A stretch of DNA of 5,324 nt from Calditrichaceae bacterium (GTDB taxonomy: Bacteria; Calditrichota; Calditrichia; Calditrichales; Calditrichaceae). The stretch lies in assembly GCA_030622395.1 (NCBI GenBank), contig JAUXGF010000236.1, positions 1-5,324 of the forward strand, written 5' to 3'. The notes beneath the pieces are model-generated. The model was given only the letters and a program-made list of their open reading frames with translations. It did no database searches and was not told the origin of the DNA. A program made the translations under genes and the position numbers. Below are positions 1 to 4,806 of this stretch, in pieces; position 1 is the stretch's first letter; every line of letters begins with the position of its first letter.

Positions 1-29
1 AACCCACCCCTAGCCCCTCCCAAGAGGGG
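1..29. repeat. C/G-tract intergenic repeat, single arm at the window edge
   Basis: The sequence has two CCCCT blocks and then a hairpin: CCCCTC (14-19), loop CCAA, GAGGGG (24-29). Its layout (short leader, CCCCTAG, CCCCT hairpin, AA) parallels the right arm of the 4534-4680 element, so it appears to be a diverged member of the same family. It lies about 28 bases past the stop of the FG-GAP gene and could act as a 3' hairpin for that transcript, although no T run follows. The element may continue outside the window. Confidence 0.6.
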
Positions 30-56
30 AATTATTACCTCGGCTAACTTTTTATA

Positions 57-317
57 TTATCTCAACAATACCATCTTCTTAACCATTTTAAAATCTTTTG
101 TTTTAATAAGGTAGTAATAGATTCCGCTTGATAAAGCGGCGGCGTTGAATTTTATGGTATAGTCCCCCGCTTTTTGAACTTTGTTTACAAGTTCTTTAAC
201 TATTTGCCCCCTGATATTGTAAACAGTTATTTTAACCGCGCCGTTATACCCGCTTTTCAGTTTATACTTTATTGTAGTTTCAGGATTAAATGGATTAGGA
301 TAGTTTTGATAAAGAAC
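57..317 (-). other. C-terminal type IX (Por) secretion sorting domain
   Basis: The last 87 residues or so of the large protein read VLYQNYPNPFNPETT, then KYKL, VKITVYNIRGQIVKELVN, AGDYTIKFNA, LSSGIYYYLI and KKMVLLR. This matches the type A sorting domain, related to the FlgD Ig fold, found at the end of proteins exported through the type IX system in FCB bacteria. It implies Sec export by the N-terminal signal peptide, folding in the periplasm, then passage through the outer membrane with removal of this domain. Confidence 0.88.
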
Positions 318-3266
318 AGCGCTATGAGGAATCATTGGTTCGTGAGACGGTATTCCCATTCCGACGCTGTCAATACGGTAAACATAGGCAGAGCCGGAAT
401 TATCGCCATTGTCGTCATCTAAATATGATCCAACAACAGCATAATCTTCCCAAACGGATACGGACCTGCCGAAAAAGTCACGCACAGCGCCGTCGCCGGC
501 AGTCACTTTTTGGTGTTGAACCCAACTGCCTCCATCTCTTTTAAAAATATAAGCAGAACCGGAATAACCGCCGTTGTCGTCATCCCAGGAAGAACCCATA
601 ATTGCATAATCGCCGGAAATATATACGGGCTTGCCAAAATAATCCCATCCCGAAGAGTCTTTAGCGGCTAATCTTGCCTGCTGGGTCCATTGATCGCCGT
701 TTCGTACAAAAACGTAAGCTGATCCCGAACGGTTTTCACCGCCCCATGAAGCGCCTACAATGGCATAATCGCCGGAAATAGAAACAGACTCCCCAAAGTG
801 ATCGCCAGTTACACTATCAGCGTCTATTAACTTTGCCTGCTGAGTCCAGTTTTCACCGTCACGTTTAAAAATATATGCGGCGCCGTATTGCCCGACCCCT
901 TCGGCTCCAATTATGGCGTAATCCCCGCTAATGCAGACAGATTTGCCAAAGTCGTCATATTTAGCGCCGTCATCGGCAAGCAATTTACTTTGCTGATTCC
1001 AGCTTTCCCCATCCCTTTTAAAGATGTAAGCGCAGCCGGCGTCGCTGCCGTTATCATCATCACCCTCAGCTCCTAAAACAGCATAATCGCCGGAAATAGA
1101 AACCGAACCGCCAAAAATATCATTCGTATCGCCGTCGCTTGCAGTCAGTTTTACCTGTTGTGTCCAAAGAGCGCCGTTTCGTTTAAAAATATAGGCTGAG
1201 CCGGAAGCTTTTGCGCTAACGCTATCTCTGCAAGCTCCGACAACAGCATAATCATTATCAATAGAAACCGAATTACCAAATCTGTCATCTAACATACTGC
1301 CGTCGCTGATTAACTTTGCCTGCTGTGTCCAACTTTCCCCTTCCCTTTTAAAAATATAAGCTGCGCCCGATTCATCTTCAAAAGTATCCTGAGAATATGC
1401 GCCCACTATAATGTATTCCCCGGAGATGCATACAGCACCGCCAAAATTATCGTCTTCATTACCGTCGTCGGCGACAATTTTTGTCTCGCCCTCAGTTAAT
1501 CCACTGCCTTGCGTGATATTAACAGTTTGCGGACTGTTCATAGTCCCCGGCGCTGTAATTGTAATTGATCCGCTTCTTTGTGCGCCTGAATTTGATCCAT
1601 GATCAACAGTGATCAACCCGCTGTTCGTTCCGGAGCTGCCGCGGACAATCGTTAACCATGAATCGTTTGCCGCCGCCGTCCAATTCATTGTACCTCCGCC
1701 GGGGCCTGTATTATAAACATAAAAGCTTGTTCTAACGCTCGTTGCCTGTATACTTTGTGAAGAGGGCGTAACATATAACACATTGCCTTCTACTGTTACC
1801 ATAAAAGTATCGCTTATGGAATATTCACTATCGCTTGCCGAAACAATTACCTGGCAGCTACCGGCAAATCCGGGCGTTGAACCCAATTCCAATAATGAGC
1901 CGTTAATAGTTACTACTATATCACTACCGCTGATTTCCGTGTAATTAAGAACGTCGCCATCCGGATCGCTGAAAACCGTATCTAAATCAGTTACAGCATA
2001 AGTTGCAAAATCAACTTGCTGAACCTGATCGGCAATTTTATGAGCAACCACAGGCGGATTGTTGGGCGCCATACCTGCGACATTATAAATATGAGCAAGA
2101 CCGGAATTTTCTCCTTTGTCATCGCCCCACCAGGCGCCGGCAATAGCATAACTGCCGTTAATGGAAACAGGACCGCCAAATTCATCTGTCAGCTTGGAAT
2201 ACTGAGACCATGCTTCCCTGCTCCGTTTAAAAATATATGCAGAGCCGGAAGGAGTGGTATCGTCTTCATTAACATAAGTTCCGATGGCTGCATACTCGCC
2301 AAAAATTGAAACGGACCCTCCGAAATAACCGTCTTCTGCACCATCGTCTGCGGTTATCTTTGCCTGCTGAGTCCAAAGTTCTCCGTCTCGTTTATATATG
2401 TAAGCCGAACCGGAATTATTACCCTTGTCATCATCCCAATAAGCGCCGACTATTGCATATTCGCCGGATATGGAAACAAATCTTCCGAATAAATCATTGT
2501 AAGCGCGGTCGCCGGCAATTAATTTTATCTGCTCTGTCCAATCAGTTCCGTTTCGCTTAAAGATGTAAGCTGCGCCGGCGGCGTCATATTCATTATCGCC
2601 ATCCCCGAAAGCGCCTATAATGGCATAATCACCGGATATGGAAACATCCCTTCCAAACCAGTCGCTTGCTGCGACGCTGTCCCCAATAAGCTTTGCCTGC
2701 TGCGTCCAAACCTCTGCATCTCTTTTAAAGATATAAGCCGAGCCTGAGTCGCCTCCGCTGTCGTCATCGCAATATGCGCCCACTATTGCGTAATCGCCGG
2801 ATATGGAAACAGACTTGCCAAAATAGTCGCGTTCCGCCCCATCGCTAGCGGTCAGTTTTTGCTGTTGTGTCCAGCTTTCCCCGTCTCTTTTAAAAATATA
2901 AGCGGCGCCGGCATAATTGCCTCTATCATCATCCCCTTCGGCGCCGATAATTGCATAATCGCCGGAAATAGAAACGGACTCTCCAAAAAAGTCCATAAGT
3001 TCGCCGTCATCGGTAATTAGCTTAGTCTGCTGTGCCCAACTTTCACCACTACATTTAAAGATGTAAGCCGATCCGGCATAAGTTCCTTTTTCATCTTCCC
3101 AATCAGCGCCCGCTATTGCATAATCGCCGGAAATAGAAACTGAACTAGCGAAATGATCGCCCGCCTCGCCATCCGTTGCAGTAATTTTAACCGGCTGCGC
3201 TTGAATAGCTGCAAAATTAAAAAAGATAAAAAATGATGTAATGATTAGATTAATGCGATTTTTCAT
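57..3266 (-). CDS. Secreted twin FG-GAP beta-propeller protein with Ig/cadherin-like and BACON-like middle domains and a type IX sorting domain
   Basis: This gene encodes 1069 residues that look like a cell-surface or released adhesion or binding protein; no catalytic motif is visible. Residues 1-23 form a signal peptide (MKNR, a hydrophobic stretch, then AIQA before QPV). Residues 27-396 hold seven FG-GAP repeats of about 55 residues (pattern K-L-x-x-x-DG...D-x-FG-x-SVSISGDYAIVGA-x-x-DDD-x-G...SGSAYIFKR-x-G-x-x-WTQQ). About 404-494 resemble a cadherin/Ig-like domain (DPDGD motif). About 496-587 resemble a BACON domain (SWLTI, ending VNITQ). Residues 596-966 hold seven further FG-GAP repeats. 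About 983-1069 form the C-terminal sorting domain (YPNPFNPETT, SSGIYYY, KKMVLLR), which in FCB bacteria directs export by the type IX system and surface attachment or release. The start at 3266 has a strong GGAGGA site and begins the signal peptide. The frame stays open to an ATG at 3407, but that extension is translated repeat DNA. The natural ligand cannot be read from the sequence. Confidence 0.9.
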   Translation of the reverse strand: MKNRINLIITSFFIFFNFAAIQAQPVKITATDGEAGDHFASSVSISGDYAIAGADWEDEKGTYAGSAYIFKCSGESWAQQTKLITDDGELMDFFGESVSISGDYAIIGAEGDDDRGNYAGAAYIFKRDGESWTQQQKLTASDGAERDYFGKSVSISGDYAIVGAYCDDDSGGDSGSAYIFKRDAEVWTQQAKLIGDSVAASDWFGRDVSISGDYAIIGAFGDGDNEYDAAGAAYIFKRNGTDWTEQIKLIAGDRAYNDLFGRFVSISGEYAIVGAYWDDDKGNNSGSAYIYKRDGELWTQQAKITADDGAEDGYFGGSVSIFGEYAAIGTYVNEDDTTPSGSAYIFKRSREAWSQYSKLTDEFGGPVSINGSYAIAGAWWGDDKGENSGLAHIYNVAGMAPNNPPVVAHKIADQVQQVDFATYAVTDLDTVFSDPDGDVLNYTEISGSDIVVTINGSLLELGSTPGFAGSCQVIVSASDSEYSISDTFMVTVEGNVLYVTPSSQSIQATSVRTSFYVYNTGPGGGTMNWTAAANDSWLTIVRGSSGTNSGLITVDHGSNSGAQRSGSITITAPGTMNSPQTVNITQGSGLTEGETKIVADDGNEDDNFGGAVCISGEYIIVGAYSQDTFEDESGAAYIFKREGESWTQQAKLISDGSMLDDRFGNSVSIDNDYAVVGACRDSVSAKASGSAYIFKRNGALWTQQVKLTASDGDTNDIFGGSVSISGDYAVLGAEGDDDNGSDAGCAYIFKRDGESWNQQSKLLADDGAKYDDFGKSVCISGDYAIIGAEGVGQYGAAYIFKRDGENWTQQAKLIDADSVTGDHFGESVSISGDYAIVGASWGGENRSGSAYVFVRNGDQWTQQARLAAKDSSGWDYFGKPVYISGDYAIMGSSWDDDNGGYSGSAYIFKRDGGSWVQHQKVTAGDGAVRDFFGRSVSVWEDYAVVGSYLDDDNGDNSGSAYVYRIDSVGMGIPSHEPMIPHSAVLYQNYPNPFNPETTIKYKLKSGYNGAVKITVYNIRGQIVKELVNKVQKAGDYTIKFNAAALSSGIYYYLIKTKDFKMVKKMVLLR
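369..1487 (-). repeat. Second FG-GAP repeat array (seven blades, propeller B)
   Basis: Seven repeats of the same subtype as the first array begin at residues 596, 651, 706, 761, 812, 865 and 920. Blade 4 is four residues short and has lost the acidic loop (GAEGVGQYGAAYIF where others have GAEGDDD-x-G). Blade 5 is two residues short. Blade 7 ends in a YVYRIDSVG stretch that leads into the sorting domain. The array has the same blade count as the first, which suggests duplication of a whole propeller, or parallel expansion held at seven by folding constraints. Confidence 0.85.
1506..2057 (-). other. Inter-propeller linker: cadherin/Ig-like domain plus BACON-like domain
   Basis: This segment of the large gene separates the two FG-GAP arrays. 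The part at about 1785-2057 encodes NNPPVV, then a DPDGD motif, then a run ending SDTFMVTVEG. That is the pattern of cadherin-like or putative Ig domains in bacterial surface proteins. The part at about 1506-1781 encodes LYVTPSSQSI, SWLTI and a closing QTVNITQ, which resembles BACON domains (beta-sandwich modules common in secreted Bacteroidota proteins, often next to carbohydrate-active domains). The assignments rest on motif recognition only. A spacer role between the propellers is inferred. Confidence 0.6.
2079..3194 (-). repeat. First FG-GAP repeat array (seven blades, propeller A)
   Basis: Seven tandem protein repeats have a period of about 55 residues (165 bases). Blades begin at residues 27, 82, 137, 192, 248, 303 and 358 of the 1069-residue protein. 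Each has FG near its start, a VSISGDYAI strand, an Asp-rich loop such as DDDKG or DDDSGG that may bind calcium as in integrin-type FG-GAP repeats, an SGSAYIF strand and a WTQQ end. Seven is the number of blades in integrin-type propellers, so this array probably closes into one domain. Blade 7 (about 2081-2195) is degenerate: seven residues are missing between its first Lys and the FG pair, and the WTQQ end is replaced by the linker. Confidence 0.85.
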
Positions 3267-3270
3267 ATTT

Positions 3271-3276
3271 TCCTCC
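3271..3276 (-). promoter_or_regulatory. Ribosome binding site for the FG-GAP protein
   Basis: The minus strand reads GGAGGA, AAAT, then ATG at 3266, a near-perfect Shine-Dalgarno sequence with short spacing. It decides the start: the in-frame ATGs at 3278 and 3407 lack such a site, and only the 3266 start puts a signal peptide at the N-terminus. Confidence 0.85.
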
Positions 3277-3311
3277 ATTTTATTAGCGCCTGAACGAAAA
3301 CTAGCCAAAAC

Positions 3312-3406
3312 TGTCATTTCGAATCCTGACGCTTTGGGATGGTGAGAAATCTTACAACCATTGCGATTATTGAAGATATAGATTTCTCCCTTCGCTCGAA
3401 ATGACA
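3312..3406. repeat. Palindromic intergenic repeat (TGTCATTTCGA...GAGAAATCT family)
   Basis: The outer arms TGTCATTTCGA (3312-3322) and TCGAAATGACA (3396-3406) are perfect 11-base inverted copies. The inner arms GAGAAATCT (3344-3352) and AGATTTCTC (3380-3388) are perfect 9-base inverted copies. The spacers between outer and inner arms differ: 21 bases on the left, with a small ATCC/GGAT hairpin inside, and 7 on the right (CCTTCGC). The element is therefore two variants of one unit placed head to head. From memory, units of this kind are dispersed between genes in many FCB genomes; I cannot count copies here. No transposase is present. Confidence 0.75.
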
Positions 3407-3430
3407 AAAAAGCGCTTTTTTGTTCAAGCG
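3406..3430 (-). terminator. Weak rho-independent terminator candidate after the CsgG-like/barrel gene
   Basis: On the minus strand CGCTT (3430-3426) pairs with AAGCG (3417-3413) across an eight-base A-rich loop, and a run of six T follows (3411-3406). It lies about 50 bases past the stop codon of the 3481-4446 gene. The stem is only five base pairs, so it may be weak. Part of the signal also belongs to a perfect 20-base palindrome at 3404-3423 centred on GCGC. Confidence 0.35.
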
Positions 3431-3480
3431 GTAATTAATCAAGTTTCTCTAAAAAAGCGGGTATTCTTTATATCTTAAAA

Positions 3481-4446
3481 CTAATGCAGCAGACCTATTG
3501 TAAAAATAAGAGCCTGGTCGTCATAATCATTAAAAGTATATGAATAAGCTATATTAGTAATGATTTGAAAATTGTATGTTCTAAAAAATCTAACGCCGCC
3601 ATTTACCGTTAATTCAAAACCATCGCTTTTTTTATTGTCATTATCATTATAGTAATAATTATCGTCGTAAATATCATTATGAGAAACCCAATGGAAACCA
3701 AAGGCGCCGCCTGCGTAAGGGCAAATATCTTTTTTTGAGAAAAGGTATGAACTGAAAACATTCATAGCAAAACCTTTACGCGCCGCAAGCAGCATGCCCA
3801 CTGTAAACTTATTCATTTCATAGCCTGTCCGGAAATCCATACAAAAAGATCTTTGGGAATTATCATACCCATTTTGAGGATAAAGATAACCAAAGGATAA
3901 TCCAATAAAATTACGCGAGCCTCTGCGGCGGGGAATCTTTGTCTCGTTTTGCGTGATTGTGCCAACCTCTGCATTTTTTTCAATCGGTTCATTGGTCAAT
4001 ATACTCATGGCGATACGTTTCATTACGACGTCTAAATCCTCAATATTAGAAGCGGTGGTTTGATCGTTCAAAACAATTCTTGCGGAATCAACGTCGACAA
4101 TTGAAAAGTAGACGATTATCTTTTCTCCCAAAGCCGATAGATTGCAAATTAATACATGAGATGCGGACAGCTCTTTTCCGATTTTTAGAGCGCAGTCTGC
4201 ATACATACATATTTCTTCCGGCAGAGCCTGGATTGTTTGTTTTTCAGATATAATATCCACAGCGCCTAATCTTTGTAATTCAAGCCTTAAAATAGTTTCT
4301 GCGCTTTGGACAAATATCGGATCGACGCCGACAGCGTTAAAAGGCAGGATTGCAATATTTTTTGGAATCTGATTTTGACCGAATAATATTGTCTGATAAA
4401 ACAATATAAATAATAGTATCGCTAAAAATGATTTTGAAGCTTTCAT
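3481..4446 (-). CDS. Exported protein with CsgG/LpoB-like N-terminal domain and predicted outer-membrane beta-barrel
   Basis: This 321-residue protein starts with a signal peptide (MKASKSFLAILLFILFYQTILFG, cleavage near residue 23-25; no lipobox Cys). Residues about 28-155 fit the CsgG/LpoB/DUF2380-like alpha/beta domain: NIAILPF, a helix with LRLELQRLGAVDIIS, then CMYADCALKIGKELSASHVLICNLSALGEKI and SIVDVDSARIV. The Cys80-x4-Cys85-Ala-x3-Gly motif is, as I recall, typical of the group of these domains found in FCB genomes. Residues 156-178 form a polar linker. Residues 179-321 show alternating Gly/aromatic strands (FIGLSFGYLYP, FTVGMLLAARKG, YAGGAFGFHW, FELTVNGGVRFF, FQIITNIAYSYTF), like a small eight-strand-type outer-membrane barrel. 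The chain ends IGLLH, without the usual terminal aromatic residue. The role is unknown; an envelope anchoring or sensing function is inferred from the fold alone. The start at 4446 is supported by AAAGGAGT six bases upstream. Confidence 0.85.
   Translation of the reverse strand: MKASKSFLAILLFILFYQTILFGQNQIPKNIAILPFNAVGVDPIFVQSAETILRLELQRLGAVDIISEKQTIQALPEEICMYADCALKIGKELSASHVLICNLSALGEKIIVYFSIVDVDSARIVLNDQTTASNIEDLDVVMKRIAMSILTNEPIEKNAEVGTITQNETKIPRRRGSRNFIGLSFGYLYPQNGYDNSQRSFCMDFRTGYEMNKFTVGMLLAARKGFAMNVFSSYLFSKKDICPYAGGAFGFHWVSHNDIYDDNYYYNDNDNKKSDGFELTVNGGVRFFRTYNFQIITNIAYSYTFNDYDDQALIFTIGLLH
3625..3678 (-). other. Low-complexity Asp/Asn/Tyr loop in the predicted barrel
   Basis: Residues 257-274 of the CsgG-like/barrel protein read NDIYDDNYYYNDNDNKKS, between two predicted strands. 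A long polar loop here is typical of the outward-facing loops of small outer-membrane barrels. The underlying DNA is built of short TTAT/CATTAT-type runs that could change length by slippage. Confidence 0.55.
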
Positions 4447-4450
4447 CTTT

Positions 4451-4458
4451 ACTCCTTT
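4451..4458 (-). promoter_or_regulatory. Ribosome binding site for the CsgG-like/barrel gene
   Basis: The minus strand reads AAAGGAGT, AAAG, then ATG at 4446. This is a good Shine-Dalgarno match with about six bases between AGGAG and the start codon, and it supports the annotated start. Confidence 0.8.
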
Positions 4459-4533
4459 TTGAATTCAAAATTAGTGTTAAAAGTTTTCATTAATTCTTGA
4501 ATTAACTTCATACTTTTAAATGGTTTAAACTAA

Positions 4534-4680
4534 TTCCCCCTTAAGAAAGGGGGTAAGGGGGTTGTCTCTAATGTGTTTACAAAAAAAATGAGTTAATTAA
4601 CCGCATGTTTCTACTTAATCCGGCACATTGTACTAACTAGCAGTTTTTACAACCCCTTAATCCCCTTTTCTAAGGGGAAA
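4534..4680. repeat. Large imperfect inverted repeat made of C/G-tract hairpins (MITE-like)
   Basis: The left arm (4534-4565) and right arm (4649-4680) are about 32 bases each and are inverted copies with a few mismatches and one-base indels; both have TTGT/ACAA at their inner ends. Each arm also folds on itself. On the left, CCCCCTT (4536-4542) pairs with AAGGGGG (4547-4553) over a four-base loop. On the right, CCCCTT (4662-4667) pairs with AAGGGG (4672-4677) over a four-base loop. The 83-base core is AT-rich, has an AATGTG/CACATT pair near its ends and encodes nothing. This looks like a non-autonomous repeat. It may also act as a bidirectional hairpin block between transcripts, which is inference. 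Confidence 0.75.
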
Positions 4681-4806
4681 CATGTTCATCAATCTTTGTT
4701 GTTTATGCCTAAGAAAACCTTTTTTATGGATATCAAACTTTTTCATTTTTTCATATAACTTTTGACACTACCAAATTCAAATAAAACGTTTTCTAAATAA
4801 TGAAAC

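Larger units (their letters stand above)
4447..4806. other. 360-base intergenic region between pyrK and the CsgG-like/barrel gene
   Basis: No gene was found. From right to left it holds about 125 AT-rich bases after the pyrK stop (with a short AAAACGTTTT palindrome at 4783-4792), the palindromic C/G-tract element at 4534-4680, and an AT-rich leader of about 85 bases before the CsgG-like/barrel gene. That leader should contain the promoter of that gene, but I see no convincing -10/-35 pair. A TAATTTTG sequence just upstream of the ribosome binding site resembles the Bacteroidota TAnnTTTG box, but no matching upstream box is visible. Confidence 0.7.

Noticed and set aside
1991..2185. A 64-codon minus-strand frame overlapping the linker of the FG-GAP gene.
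   Set aside because: It is a shifted frame inside a gene whose own frame has clear domains throughout; no frameshift is needed to explain the region.
174..2560. Several plus-strand open frames of 62-97 codons (for example 174-422, 335-544, 888-1076, 1411-1602, 2016-2309, 2306-2560).
   Set aside because: All lie antisense inside the FG-GAP gene, show no recognisable domain and reflect the periodic composition of the blade repeats.
369..3194. Regular direct repeats with a period near 165 bases, at first sight like a CRISPR or satellite array.
   Set aside because: The repeats keep one open frame and encode FG-GAP blades; the period equals 55 codons and the units are diverged mainly as protein repeats are.
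3404..3423. A perfect 20-base palindrome centred on GCGC, considered as a regulator operator.
   Set aside because: It consists mostly of A and T runs, overlaps the terminator candidate and the end of the palindromic repeat, and no cognate regulator is in view.
4447..4480. TAATTTTG-like sequence upstream of the CsgG-like/barrel gene, considered as a Bacteroidota TAnnTTTG promoter box.
   Set aside because: No matching upstream TTTG box lies at the expected distance, and it would give an implausibly short leader overlapping the ribosome site.
4657..4746. A 29-codon minus-strand frame (MKKFDIHKKG...) in the gap after pyrK.
   Set aside because: It has no ribosome binding site, ends inside the palindromic repeat and has low-complexity Lys-rich content; chance in AT-rich DNA is more likely.
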